Shown piece by piece: positions 10,961 through 24,581 of a stretch of 64,000 nucleotides of DNA. Position 1 is the first letter of the stretch. The number at the start of each line of letters is the position of its first letter. This stretch comes from Ananas comosus (Eukaryota; Streptophyta; Magnoliopsida; Poales; Bromeliaceae): NCBI RefSeq assembly GCF_001540865.1, contig NC_033629.1, positions 6,078,033 through 6,142,032 on the forward strand. Direction: 5' to 3'. The position numbers and the translations under genes are program-made. Under the pieces are notes generated by a model, which was given only the letters and a program-made list of their open reading frames with translations, ran no database searches and had not been told where the DNA came from.

Positions 10961-12600
10961 AAAGAAAAAAAAACGAGAGAAAAAAAAAGAGAGAAAAAGG
11001 AATAATGGTATTTTGGTCAGTTTTCTGAAAATCCGTCCCGAATCTGCAAAATCCAAAAAGGCGGTCTACTTTTGCAAAAGCTCAAAACTAATAATTTTTT
11101 TATGCAAATTGGCCTTTGAGTACTCCACAATATATTTAATTTTTTGTGGGGAATTTTAATTTTTTCCCACTACTTGTCTTCACATAAATTTCAAACTATA
11201 GATTGTTACCTACTGTCAGAAATTTTATATATCGTTTTGTGGCCATTTACAATATTTGGCCACAAAAGTAATAATGTTGAAATTTCATCAGCTAATTTTT
11301 GGAAATTTATGATAATTCACCACAATTGTTTTTGCATTTTGAGTTTATCTTTTTTCACAAGACATTATACCTGCTAAATTTTTTTATACGCTGAAAACTT
11401 TTTTTACAAATATCCCGCATGGCAAGGTCCATTTGCATCTTGATCTACGAGGCCGTGGACTAGCCCCACAATTACGTGCACTCCTCCCCTGTTGCACGCC
11501 GCATCATCTATAATTGCGTATGTAGCCAACTTCGATCGCTTACTCATTTGCACATGCGACCAAGCTTCATTCGCTCAAGGTCTCCTCCCACTCCCTTCAT
11601 AATTTTTTTGATTTTTTTTAATTTTTGTTGGAAAAGATCTCATGAGAAAATAAAATCACACTATTTTATGTAGAATTTTCTAACATTTTGATTCCAAAAT
11701 TTGATAAATAGTTAAAATATATTGCTTTTAATTAATTCCTGCGGAGAGACACTTATTACGACCTAATCGGTTAACCATGGATTTCGAAATCAGGCATGAA
11801 TCCTTCTCGGAGTCAGCGCGAATCCTACCATTGAGCGCATCACGTCTCATAGTCTATTCCCTTCACTTATCAATTTGCCCAAATTGGCCACTTCGTGGGT
11901 CCTACTATACTTCATCCTTTAAAATCCTGCCCCTTCATGGCATTCTTCTTTCGATCATTGCATCGTTCGGGCTCCACTCAACTCCTAATCTAAGTACAAC
12001 CAAAAACCCTAATAGTCTTAGTCCTACTCTAATCGCTAGCTTCTACTCGGGGCCGACCGAATAGAGCTATACAATCGATGCATACTCCTCTGTCCCCCCT
12101 CCACCCCTTTCTCTTGAGTCTTGACTAACTACTCTGATCATTCATTTCAAGAAACAATAGCCAAAATGGAAATGGGAAGAAGCAATAGCCAAAATAGAAA
12201 GTGAAAAAGACATGGAGAAGAGGAGATTCCTCTCCCTCCCTTGTATTCTTTTATAGACAAAGAAAAAAAAAAACTGTTTGTTATTTTTTTCTTAAAAATA
12301 TTTCATCTTCCAAATCTAAATAGTTGAATGGGCGAGTTGTATGTAATATCCAACATATTTTTTATTTAGGCTTTTTTGTATAATTTAATAAATTTTAGGA
12401 GTTACACGTAAATTATCTTAAACCCTAATGAACAATGCTATCAATACATCTCAAAATGGGTTTACATTTTATACCAAGTCCATCGAAAGACCATTAACAT
12501 TTTACTTCGCACATCAATTTTTATTTTATTTTACTAAAATCTATTTAAATTTTTATCAATCCTATAATGGGGATTGTAAGGTCTAAACTCTCCTCTTTGG
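10961..12600. other. Intergenic DNA upstream of the bZIP gene
   Basis: AT-rich sequence with no recognisable gene, LTR end or inverted repeat. A 95-residue open frame at 11777-12064 has no domain or low-complexity signature that I recognise and is probably chance. The part nearest 12600 should contain the promoter of the bZIP gene, but I cannot identify a convincing TATA box. Confidence 0.4.
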
Positions 12601-12615
12601 GTGTTCCAGATGCAT

Positions 12616-12663
12616 TTTTCTTAACCCTAATTAATGTATTTTTCTTAACCCTAATTAATGTAA
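12616..12663 (+). promoter_or_regulatory. Duplicated telo-box-like promoter motif
   Basis: A 24-bp unit containing TTCTTAACCCTAATTAATG occurs twice head to tail just upstream of the (CT)-rich leader. AACCCTAA is the core of the plant telo-box, which in known plant promoters is bound by TRB/PURalpha-type factors and is common near the start of translation-machinery and growth genes. Its position 50-100 bp before the leader is suitable. Function here is inference. Confidence 0.4.
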
Positions 12664-12679
12664 GAAAAGAAAAATCCCT

Positions 12680-12737
12680 CTCTCTCACTCCTGTGCGTAG
12701 CTGCTGCCCAACCGATCACGCTCTGTCTCTCACCTGC

Positions 12738-12782
<45 letters not shown>

Positions 12783-12981
12783 CCTCTCGCGTGTACGCGC
12801 GTGCTATCTCTCTCGTTCTCGCACGCACGAACCCGCGGTGGCCTCTCGATCCCTTGTCCTCCGCCGTCGCCATCGCCGTTCTTCTCGATCGTCGTCGACG
12901 GTGTTTGGTTCGTCGTCGGCGGCGTTTGGTTCGTCGTCGGTGGCACCTCGATCGCCGTCGTTTCTCCATCGTTTTCGAAAG
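12680..12981 (+). other. Predicted 5' untranslated exon with (CT)n tract
   Basis: This stretch is much richer in C, G and CT repeats than its surroundings: (CT)n at about 12739-12783, then GTCGTCG-rich sequence including a direct repeat of GTTTGGTTCGTCGTCGG. It ends at a good donor, GAAAG|GTTTCT, at 12981/12982. This is typical of a plant gene leader. The exact transcription start cannot be read from sequence. Open frames that cover it (for example 12567-13043) are run-through of the CT repeat, not proteins. Confidence 0.5.
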
Positions 12982-15254
12982 GTTTCTTATTCTGTTCATC
13001 TCGTCTCTTTTATATATTGTTGAAATTATACATGGGTATATGAATTATGTAGATTTTTCTCTTTTGACTGTTTTAGATTTAAAACTATTAAAATCTTGTG
13101 TCCAGTATTGATCTTGAACCATTGGAACTTTTGATAGTGCTGAAATTCTTGTATACCTGTGATTTGAAATGCCCACCAAATGTTCGGCGGAATGCCTAAG
13201 AGAATGCAAATATAATTTTTGCTTCCGATTTTGACCTTATTAACGTCCAACTTGTAAACATGTGTGTTGGGAACTGTAAATCATCCTCTCAAGCATTTGT
13301 ACCTTCGTTTAAATTTTCTGAAATTCCGTTCATGTTACATTACTCTTCCTTTTTGATTGATAGTTGTGATTCCTCAAATTATTTTGCTCAACATCTTTTT
13401 CTTGGATAAGATTGGTCTATTAGCAACTATTTTAGACTTGTGCTAATCAAGGATTCAAGTTCCGTGGCACGGGATCGTACCGAAAACTTGCCAACACGGT
13501 ACGACATGGTGCGTTTCGTGCCGTGCCGATGCATGCCGGTCACAAAAAATACATGTGTGCCGACACATAATGGCGTGAGATATTTATTTTCTTTAGCAAC
13601 AAAATATTCTAATCCTTTATTATGTATCTTTATTAAATCTTTTGAATTTTATTGAAAAAACTAATTAATTTAAAGAAAAAGGGGTTTTGAGTTGTGCCAT
13701 CAGCACGAGGGCTATATCATGTTGATATCTTGTTGGCACGATATGACACGTTAGATACGGGCCATGCCTATGGGCACTCAAATCCTTGTTGCTAATATTC
13801 TACATGAGCCTGCCTGAATTAGGTTGGTCGGGTATTACTTTCCCACAACCATGTTTACTACGAAAGTAATTAGTTCTATGTTAGATAGGGCTTCTTTTTA
13901 GATACTCAATCGGAACCTAGTAAGCTTTTGATGGTTTATTTTCATGCTTTGTGCTTGTGATGATATTTGTTTTTTTACTTTAGGTTCCGATGATTATATT
14001 GATACTTGGCTTTTGACTGAATGATACTTGGATTATTTGAAGGTCTGTGACCTAACACCTGTTGGTTTATTTTCGACAAAATTATAGAAATATGTTATGA
14101 CAATAGAAATTCTTTTTTGTATAGGTTTTCTCAAAATGAGGGTTGAGCGTGCTTATATATATTAGAAATCATTGAAAGAAAAGAAAAAGACTTTGCTTTG
14201 TCTGCTGTGTAATTTCAAAAAAATGCGTGCTTTAGAAATTGTGCTTATTTGATAAAAATTCAGTATTCGATAATTTATTTCCTTTAAAATGTTGACTAAG
14301 TAAATAATCTTAAAGTAGTGATATCCCTTGGTATTTTGTTATAATTATGTTATGTTAATATGAATTTTTTGATAGGAGCTAGCTTTGATTTTGTGATGCA
14401 CCTTTGAGTGCAATTTTCTGACGCGCCTTCGGGTGCTATTTTGTAATGCATCTTTAGGTTCTATTTATATACACCTTGGGGTGATTTCGCGTTCGTGATC
14501 GTGCCTTTGGGTGCCTTTGATGTGTGGATGGACCTTTGCCAATGGGTTGCTTGTTAGAAGAGACTTTTGTTTTGAAATTTTAACTTTTGGAATAAAAATG
14601 TTTTGTCAAAATTCAATTTCTCTTGGTTCAATTTAGTAAAATATGTTTAAGTTTGAAACTTTGAAAAGAGACATGAAATTTTCGCAAAAACTCGGTCATT
14701 ATTAGTACATTTTCAATACAAAAAATTTATATTTGAATATTTAGATTTTTTTTTTTTTTTTTTTATTTTGCATGCTTAATTCGATTAATGTGGTATACGT
14801 TTGCTTTCTCAGGTATTGAGTCCAATTAGTTTGTGGGGGATGGGATCGAGTGATCGCTAAACGGAGAGAATGTTATTTATTTGTGGACTTTGGTTAATAA
14901 ATTTCGGTATGTTAGTTAGTTTTAAAAGTTAATATTTGACAGAAATAGAGAATCTTTGCTAGTTTAGAATTGTTATGTATTTTTTGTGAATTTAAGTAAT
15001 TGAGTACTTGTGAAATTGTTGGTAGTAGATTTTAGTTTTGTGGTTAACTTGATTTATTGATGTCTTTTTTTGGGTTTCAAGTATGTTAGGCTGTTTAACT
15101 TAATCTTGAGATAGGATATTGTTGCTTGATATCTACAAGTTTTGTTGCCTTGCATATTTGCAATTAATTAATTGCAGGTATGCGACGTTTGTTTTGCCTT
15201 GGGTCCGGGGAATGACATCTATACTTACTGTTTTCATTCTTTCTTTGAATACAG
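12982..15254 (+). other. Predicted 5' leader intron of the bZIP gene
   Basis: It runs from the donor at 12982 to the acceptor TACAG at 15254, 34 bases before the ATG. It is T-rich, as expected for a plant intron, and contains one 341-bp hAT-type MITE (13448-13788). Possible extra leader exons around 14813 or 15178 (after AG acceptors) cannot be excluded. Leader introns are frequent in group G bZIP genes and often raise expression. Confidence 0.5.
13448..13788 (+). mobile_element. Short hAT-type MITE, copy A (CAAGG termini)
   Basis: It starts CAAGGATTCAAG and ends CAAATCCTTG, inverted termini of the family also seen at 32605, 34017, 32955 and 28609. Flanks GTGCTAAT and TTGCTAAT are an 8-bp target duplication with one mismatch, as expected for hAT. 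The interior has GC-rich ends full of GTGCC/GGCAC words and an AT-rich middle. Non-coding and 341 bp long. Confidence 0.85.
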
Positions 15255-15288
15255 GCTGAAAATTAAGAGAGTATAACTGAATTATTGG

Positions 15289-17111
15289 ATGATGGCTGCT
15301 GCTGAGGAGCAAAATAAGCCTTTATTAGAAACTAGCGCTGCAGGTGGTCCTACTACGACTGCTACCACCGGCGTCGCTGCTGCCGCTGTTGCTGCCAGCA
15401 CTACTGCAGCAGCTCCTCCATTGATGGCATATGGAGCTTCTTCGGAGTGGGCAACCTCGCTGCAAGCATACTACAATAGTGGAGGGGCTGCATCAGCTGT
15501 CTCAGCGCATGCTTTCTTTCCCCCAGGTGCTTCTCACCATTCCTATGCAGTTTGGGCTCCCCAGGTATGAGGGAAGATGCACAGTTTCTTTATTTTGATG
15601 CTACTGAAATCTTGTTATTTAACTCTTCGAGTTTTGCGCAAGTTGTGCAGATGGTGTCGCCGTACGGCACCCACATCCCAATCTCTCCCATGTATCATCC
15701 TGGTCCAATGTATGCTCACCCTTCGATGGGTATGGTAAGTGGTTGTGGCTTCTCCTTCCTCGTTCTTCGCTTCCGATTTAATGGTTTGCTTATTTGTTAT
15801 AGTTATTTGAACTGGGAGCTGTTTCTCTTCTGCAGAACATGCCATACCCAGCTAGCGAAGTTGAGGTGAGACCAATTGAGGGGAAAATCAAGGGATCTAC
15901 AAGCAAAGGGAGTTCTGGAAATGCCAGAGGTTCTCCTGAGAAGTCAGAGGATGGCAGGAAAGGAACATCTGCCTCTGCTGACAATGCTTCAAGGAGGTGT
16001 GCTTTATATTTTGATTTAGCTGCTCTTCTTGTTTGTTCTTTTTGGAATTGTTTCTCTTGTTGACGATGTTGCTGTGAAATATTGTCTAGTAGCGAAGACG
16101 GAAGCGAGGGTTCATCTGATACGAGAGAGGACAATGATGAGCAAAAGGTGTGTGATAGCAGTAGTTGATTTGTTCTTTGGTGAAATTTAGATCTGCCCTT
16201 CTTTTTTTGATCCATCTATCTTATTCAAATAGTATCCATGTTTATGATCTGCCCATATCTGTAGACTCTAGCTGGAATACCTCTTCTTATTATGAAATTT
16301 CCTTATTGATATTGAAGTTGTTTTATGTTGTGTGGTTTGTTATGACTTATTATTATAAAGAGACTAAGGTATTTTTTACTGCCGTCAGGAATCGACCGCA
16401 ACTAAAAAGAGAAAATATCGTGGGATGGCTGTAGATGGTAGGTTCGGACTAAAATGCTTTCTTTTTTTCTTTTTGTCTTGTTTTCGAAAAGCATTGTAAT
16501 GCTTCCTAGTTTTGCCTTTTTCACTTCCATTTTGTGCATTGTATCATTTTTTTGGTCGGTCTTTACTTTATCAGGAGAAACTTCTCAAACTGCCACTATT
16601 GCCCATTGTAATAATACTATTGCTGAGTCATCTTATAATGCGAGGGGAAGATCTGTCACAAAGCTTCCGGTTTCAGCACCTGGAAGATCAGCTCTACCTA
16701 ATTCTTCCACTAATTTGAATATAGGCATGGATATTTGGAATACTTCTCATTCTGCAACTGTTAATGTCAAACCCAATGAAGTGACCGCTGCATCAGCCAT
16801 GGTGGGACGAGATGGTGTCATGTCTGAACATCAATTGGTACTGTTAAGTAGTGCTTTGATGATAATGAGACACATCATATATTATGCTTTTAGTATTGCC
16901 TCTTGCAAAGGATTTGATTATGATTTTTTTTAGAAAATATTTATTCAACCTGGTCACATCTAAAAATTTTGCTATATTTTCTACCTTTTCGTTGTACTGT
17001 GCTCTATGTCTTTTACTATTCTTCTTCTGGCAGGACGAGCGTGAACTTAAGAGGGAAAGACGAAAGCAATCTAATAGAGAGTCAGCTAGAAGGTCAAGGC
17101 TACGGAAGCAG
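15289..17111 (+). CDS. bZIP gene coding exons 1-7 (MFMR region and basic region)
   Basis: Seven closely spaced exons with introns of 86-242 bp encode residues 1-323. Two junctions fall inside codons (15996/16090 in a Ser codon, 16437/16575 in a Gly codon) and the others are phase 0. The last of these exons (17034-17111, 26 codons) encodes only the basic DNA-binding region, including [13 protein letters not shown] and its nuclear localisation signal, and ends with a Gln codon before GTTTTT. If transcription stopped in the next intron the product would keep MFMR and basic region but have no zipper. The intron following HQL (16838-17033) has an acceptor at TTCTGGCAG. Confidence 0.93.
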
Positions 17112-20100
17112 GTTTTTTTCTTCTTTTTTAATTTTTTTTTTGTTAAACTACGTAATCTTGCCTCATTGCATATAGGATGCAAACAATGAATATTCTTACG
17201 TTCTTTTATATTCAAGTGTCATTACTTTTGTGGTTTAGTAAATACACAGAAAAAGACATCATAATCAAATACATACATAGGATGAAAATGAATATTTGAT
17301 GCATTTAAAGCAAGTGCAATGAAAGTACCATAATTTTCCAGTTGTTTATTGACTTTTTTTTTATGTTTCTTAACATGTATTTTTAAAAATCTTCAAAATT
17401 TTTAGAAATATTGCTTACATGTAAAAGACTCGAATAGTTAGGGTCAAAGTTCATTTCACAATATTTTTATATGCATTTATGTCCGACGCTAAACCATTAG
17501 CCCAAAATGCTTATAGTCCAATTATTATTACTAGAGCACTCGGTCCTTATATTCTCATTTATGATTCATTGCCCATTCGATGTTGGAATATTAAAGCATC
17601 ACATTTCATGAGTTAAGAAGACAAGACGAAGTAATATAAAAGATGCGCGAAGATGTTTTATATCTGAAATCTAGGTGTTACAGTTTCAATTGGCTTCAAA
17701 ACCTAGTTTTCGAATGCCACTCTTTGAAATTGGAATATTGTTTTGTTTTCAGAGTTTTGACCAAATCTTCACCATGATTTGACGGATTTGATTCACTTTT
17801 TAAGTTCTTCAACTTTTCATATTTAGAAATTATTAGATAAAATAAACCAAATTTTTAAGACTATTCTTTTGCCAAAGTCAAATTAATTATTCATATAAAT
17901 TCATGAGGGGAACTAACACATGTTAGTAGAATTGTAGACGCCCCTTCTCCGAACCGTAATTTGGTCGCGCATCTGATTCATGGTGGGTTTGTGATCGGCA
18001 TTGTAAAAAGTCGTTAAATCGAGAATACAGAAAAAACCTTAAATTGTCTATATCTAATTCGCTAAGTTATCCAAATGTTATGTGTGTTACAAAATGTAGT
18101 ATGAAAAACCCTTTGAAAAAAGAGTTGTTTTCAAGTATCTGATGTAGGGGAAGGGTTTAGAAATCCACTAATGCAGTTAATGCAAAATCAAATATCACCA
18201 GTTGAATGCAAACCCAATTTATGAGAACTTTTTAATGCAGACTATATGCAGCAATCAGTATAACTTGAATGCAAAGGCGGAGAAACAAAGAAAAAAAATT
18301 TCACAACAAGAATCATAAAATGACGTGATAAAAACCAATGACAGATTGAAGTTAAAAATAGAAAATGGAGATAGCGATTTATACTATCGAGGAATCTGCA
18401 AGCATAATTAGCAAATGCACTTGCTGAACACGATGTGTTAAAATTCCTATAATCAATCCAATGTCACCTCTGCCGGAACACCATATGTAGAAAACGAAGA
18501 TGGGGATTTATACCATCTAGGAATTTGCAAGCATAATTAGCAAATGCACTCATTGAACATGAGGTGTTAAAATTTCTATTGATCAATCCAATGTCATCTC
18601 TGCCGGAACACCATATGTGGAAAAGAGCAGAATAGTCTTAGGAGAAGGAAAACAAGAAAAAAAAATTAAAGAGACGAAAAAAATAAAGGTTAGGGAAGAT
18701 GTTGGCGCAGAGTAGAAGACGACGATGGATCCCAACATGAATTGATAGACAAAGATGCCTTGAGTTTGCAGTTCTAGAAGCAAATGATGGCTTCAGAGGT
18801 AATTGATGCATGAACGAAGGTGGAGGAGCGTAGGAGAGGTAATCATACGGGTTGAGGTGACGACGGAGGTTAGGCAAGCAACGGAGCCTCCCTATGTTCA
18901 TGCTGAGGAAATGCACATTAGGCGCGTGTGGCTGCAAGCAACCCCTTGGCGAGTCTGTCAAAGGTCAGACCCATTAAAGCGTCGCTACTTCTTGCTACGA
19001 AGAAGCTCCTGTTGAGACCCTTTTTTTGTTGTTTCATCGCGATGTCTGCCTTAAAAGAAGCTAAATGGACCACATTTTTGCGTGTTTGGACCTGTTAAGG
19101 GAAGCTATCTACATTCTTACTCAAACGATGTTGAAATCCTACAAAAGTGCAAGTAAATACTCGAATCAAAGAGAAAAGAATGTAGATAGCGGTAAGGGAC
19201 TCACTCCCTGCGTAGTCACTTTGGGTTACACTATATAGCGAAGGAAATTATGAGAGAACGCATCTTAGCAAAAATGGAATTTTATAATAAGATTGCATAC
19301 CTCGTGCAAATGTTAAGACCTTATTTAAAGGATTCCCTACTAACAAACTCAAAACAATCCGTCAAAATGTTCTTATCTAGAACAACAATATTTTAGTGAA
19401 ATCTAAGAAAAAACAACTAAAATATCTAAAATTATCACAAACAAAGTAATAACCAATATATCTAAACCTATCTAGAACCATGCAAAATCAAATTGAACTC
19501 GAGCCGTATCCAACATCGCAAATCACAACGCGATCGCACCATCGAGCTAGATATTTGGTTTGTGGTGTTGACGATGCATTTAACTTTGGAAAGGGGTCGG
19601 GTCCACATTAGTACCTAATCCAATTGTAATGAGAGAGAGCGAGTGAGAGTGAGAGTGAGAGAGAGAGCGAGCGAGAGAGAAAGCAAGCGAGAGAGAGAGA
19701 GAGAGCAAGTGAGAGACTATTTGGTAACTTTTGAGTATAAAAATAAAAACACCGTTCTTTGGCAGCTTAAGCTTTTGGAGAAACAATGATTGTTTCATAT
19801 TTTCCTCCAGATTCCTAGCTTTATTTAATTTCCTCACATTTAACTAAGTCCAAATCTTGAGCCTATTAAAAAGTTTTGAGCCTAGACATGAGGGGGAGTG
19901 TTGACTATAATATACAAAAACATTGTTCGTTGGGTAGTTTAAGCTTTTGGAGAAATAATGGTTGTTTCATATTCTTTAACATGAACAAAAATGGTAAAAT
20001 GTGGATTTTTTTTAAAATATATGTTGATGTGCTTGATGTTTTGATGTGAACCGTGGATGTCATTAACAATCTAGCTAATTGTACTTCTCGTACATCATTG

Positions 20101-23100
20101 CTAAAAAATTGAGTACCATTTTTTCATGTGGACCTATACTATGTACCACACCATATCTCGTATGCGGCAACTACAAAGGTTACTGTACTAAGATCCCTAT
20201 ATGGTTGGCTCCGATTTTTCCATAGTTAACCAAGATTGTGAATGCTCTTAGATACAATGAGCATGTTAATGCTGGCGTGCTGTTGGCTTGGTACATGTCG
20301 ATTGACATGTATTGAGATTATTATTAGAGAAGATCTCAAGGCATATAAAAATTTTGCACATAATATCTATTGCAATTGTTATGCAATGAACATTGCCATT
20401 GTAAAGTGATATGCTGAGACTGTTATATTTGGTTGTAGTTTTAGTTTGGTTGTATTTTAGTTTGACCGACGTTATTCAGCAGAATATTTAAAAGATTTTT
20501 TTTTTTGAGAGATAGTAGCACGCTACTTGCTTTGTTCATTTTTTTTTTAGAAATGAACTTAATTGAAAATGTGAAGCAACTAGGCTTCGAACTTGGGACC
20601 TTGGGTACCAACCATCAAGCCTTTTATCACTTGTGCTAGGGATGGTCGGTTTAAAAGAATATGGATGGCATTGTATCTGTGGTTGTTGGTATATGGTCCA
20701 GTTAGGCTTGTACTCTTTCTTTCTTATAGGTCCTGTTTATTTCACCGTGGAACTAGACTTTAGGTTGAAGTAGAGTTCATGTGAAAATTACTTCTCCCCT
20801 GCTATTTATTTCCATAGCTATGAAAGTAAAGTTTATCCCTTTCTGCTGTTTGTTTGGCAGAAAGTGGATGGTGTTAAAACTACAATTTATACATAATTAA
20901 TAAATAACGAAATAAATAATAAATTATAATGTAATAAATAAAAAATATATAATTATATCCCTATATAATTAAAAAAATGTAATCTAAAACTACTAAATTA
21001 GTTTTTTATACATAAATTATAATAATCAACAATAAAATCATATAGTTAACAATATATTAGCACTCAACTAATCAATTTTCATCATATTTTAAATGTGCAA
21101 ACTAAATGAAAGAGATGCTAAAACTTAACTAATCAATTTCCATCCCATTTTAAACATGTAAACTAAATAGGAGTATTTAGAACCACAATCAAATATATTT
21201 AAGGCTAAATTACAGAAAACCCCCCTGTCAAAATGCGATTTTTCACTTTCCCCCCTGTCATTTAAAAACCTACATTTTACCCCCTTGTGAAATGAAAAAT
21301 GTGCACTTTGCCCCCTACCGTTAGTGATCCGTTAGGGTTCTGTTATAAAATATTTTTTTATACCAAAAGTACCCCTCCGCCCTCTTCCCTGTTGCTTCGC
21401 TGCCTCGCTCTCCTTCACTGCCTCGCCCTCGCCCACATCCCCGTCCGCGCCCACAAACACCTCTTCGCTCTCCTCCGCCGCCTCGCCTTTGCCCTCGTTG
21501 CCGTTACTCGCCTCTCCATCCACCCCCACCTCGATTTCCACCCTATTGTCGCCGAAATCGAGGGGCGGCGAAGGTGCAGGAGGAGAAAGGAGTAGGTGGA
21601 GAAGAAAATGGAGAGAAACCATAGCCGATTGAGGCGTAAACCGCGGCCGATCGAGGCTGATGTTGAGGAAGATAAGGGAGGAGACGAAAATGGTGAGGGG
21701 CAAAATGGTCATTTTATCATCACAGTACACACCGTACCACCCCTGTGAATATTTTTCATTTTACAAGGTGGCAAAGTGTAGGTTTTTAAATGACAGGGGG
21801 AAAGTGAAAAATCGGGTTTTGACCGGGGGGGGCTATATTTAAATATAACAAGCACTACCTATTGGATTATTTTATTATTATTTTTCCTTTACCTCTCTTC
21901 ATTGTATGGGCCGAAGTCAATTACGTTGTTTTGGGTAACTCGAATATCAACTGTATCTTTATTACACCTAGCCAAACAATAGCAGTGGTTGTTTACAGCT
22001 GAAAACGATTGCACCCTTCTCCACTTTCACCCAAACAAACAAGTGCATGGTGATTTCGTCTTGCGTGTTGGATCTTGTCGTTTTATCTCCCTAACTGAGT
22101 GTTCAGTTTAAATGCTTTGATGTTGATTTACTTCCTTGCACGACTCTTTATTTTTCATAACATTACTTTATATATCTCTATGCTTATTCATGTGAATGTA
22201 TGTGTTTTGGATCTGTGGTTATGAATGTGAATATCTTTTTCATGGAGTAGTGCATCGCCTAGTATTTGTGATCTTTGCTACCTAATTTTAAGTAGTTTTC
22301 TAGGTTATTATATAAGTTCCTTGATCTTGTCACCACGATAAATCTAAGTTATCTAATCACTTGGTAACAGAGGTAGTTAAAGAGAAGCCCTGATTTCTTT
22401 ATCTAATCCATCACTTGGTAACAGAGGTAGTTAAAGAGAATTCTTGATTTCTTAGATCGTGTGGTAATAAGGGCCATGTGACGAAGTTTTGGTGTTTTAT
22501 TATAACTATTGTAGTTCATTTTTGAGTTTTTTAAGTAATGCAACAACATATGAGACTTTTTGCTGCATTGTTAAATAGAACGCATTCGTTCTTTGCTTAT
22601 TAACTAAGTTGATCTAAGCCATGTTCTTTGAAATACTAATGGATGATGAGTAGTGGACCTTATGTCATTCGTAAATCTTATTTAGTATGTAAGTCTTTAT
22701 TTGAAATGCATGGTAATTTATTCTCTACTCTTTATTTGAACTGGGTTGATATCAGGTTTTCTCCTTTTTCATCTATAACAAAGGTTTTCAAGGACCAAGT
22801 TGGTGCACACTTAACCTAGTTAATTGAAATGTGTAGTGTCATTTTCTTTTAACTATTGTTATTTTATTCCTAAAGATTTCAACCATTCATTCTATATATT
22901 ACTGCGTAGGACATACTAATTATCTCAATTGTCTAACTCTCACTCTTTATTTTTGATTTGTTAATTGTACTCAAATAATATTGATTGAACCACATCAATA
23001 GTTGTTCACTATATAATGACATGGTTCGGCTTGTTGATGGCGAGTAATGTCTTAACTTTTAGGACTACTATGGACATTAAAAGTTAGGGAGTTAAATATT

Positions 23101-24538
23101 ACTCTTGTAACATTTCATAGATTAAATATTACTCCTGAAAAAAGTTTTCCTTTTTGGGTTGTGTCATGTATGAAGTTGCAAAGAAAGAGGAGAGAAATTG
23201 AGGAAAAGGAGAGGAGAAAGGGAGGAGAGAGAAGTGAAGAGAAAGTAAGAAAAAAAGAAAGGAGACAGGGTCAGAGAGGAAGTGGAAAGAGAGAAAAAAG
23301 ATAAAGAGAGAGAGCGAAGGAAAATTAAGAAAGTAGATAGGGATGTAAGAGAAAGTAAAGAGTGAGAAAGTTAGGAGAGAAAATAAGGAGATAAAAAGTG
23401 AAAATAGAGAGTAAAAAGGAATGAGAAGAGAGAAAGTGACGGAAAATGTACGAGAGGGATGAGAGAAAGCAAGGGAGATTGAGGACAAAGTGAGGAGAGA
23501 AGGATAAGGAAAGGGAACATGATGAGGGTAGAGAGTGAAAGGAAATAAAGTAAGAAAATAAGGATAAGAGAGAAAGTGAAAAGAGAGTGAGGAGAGCGAC
23601 TGGGATTAGGAGAGACAAATTGAAAGGAGATAATGCAAGGAGAAAGGGATTAGAGAGAAAGGAGAGAAAACAAGGAGAAAGAAAACGAAAAGAGAATGAA
23701 TAAAGATAAAGAAGAGAGGAATGGGAGAGAGAGTGAAAGGAAATAAAACGAGAGGTATGAGAGAGAAAGTAAGACTAGAGAAAGCAAGGAAAGAGAAAGG
23801 AAAGAAAGTGAGGAGAGAGAAAATAATGAAAGAAAGTAAAAGAATGGTGTGGGAGGAGTCAAAATTTCATACTTTTTCATATATTTTCTTTTTCATCTCC
23901 TTTAACCTTTTTTTAACTTGGTCCTTCCTATTAACAAATTTATATTGTTAAAGTTAAAAAGGAGGTTAAAATTTCACCTCCTTTAATTCACTCATATACA
24001 AAACATATGTAGCACGGGGTGAAAGATTATAAGAGTAATATTTCACCTCCTTTAATTTTATAATAAATGTGTCCTACTCTACTAAGGGCATGTTTGGTTG
24101 TCCGAAAGTGGCGAAGGGTATGTTTGGTTCGATGTAAAACTACCCTGAAAATTATTATTTTTTCCTCAAAAAATAGTTCTCGGATGTTTGGTTGTCTGTT
24201 AAAAAAAATCTGGAAAACTTTTTTTTATAGATTCTTCGAAAAGATGGGTTTACGTTTTCTACTTAAAGCAAGCGGAAAACGAAAACTTGAAGACAAACAT
24301 GCGGCTCTTGGGTAGAGGGAACACGCGGTCCATGAGGTCCACTTCACCTTGTGAGAGGGAGTTCACAGTGGACCGTGGACTTCCCTCTCCCTTTTTTATT
24401 ATATATAAATAAATAAATAAATAAATAAATATATATATATATATATATAATTTTTTATTTTATATAAATATGTTATTATAAACATTTTGTTTATAAATAT
24501 ATAGTAACTTATTTTCTAATATATTTCAAATATATTTT

Positions 24539-24581
<43 letters not shown>

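Noticed and set aside
10529..11056. 175-residue minus-strand open frame
   Set aside because: It is the opposite arm of the same foldback element; the frame reflects pyrimidine-rich sequence.
12567..13043. 158-residue open frame with Ser/Leu repeats
   Set aside because: It translates the (CT)n tract of the presumed leader and runs over the predicted splice donor.
13448..13788. CpG-island-like promoter at the GTGCC-rich ends
   Set aside because: The same ends recur in five copies with inverted termini and 8-bp duplications, so they are transposon ends.
20582..20637. tRNA gene
   Set aside because: A- and B-box-like sequences are present but no cloverleaf; the poly(A) tail and target duplication show a SINE.
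23129..23880. Several Ser/Leu/Phe-rich minus-strand frames
   Set aside because: They are produced by the homopurine tract; no start context or domains.
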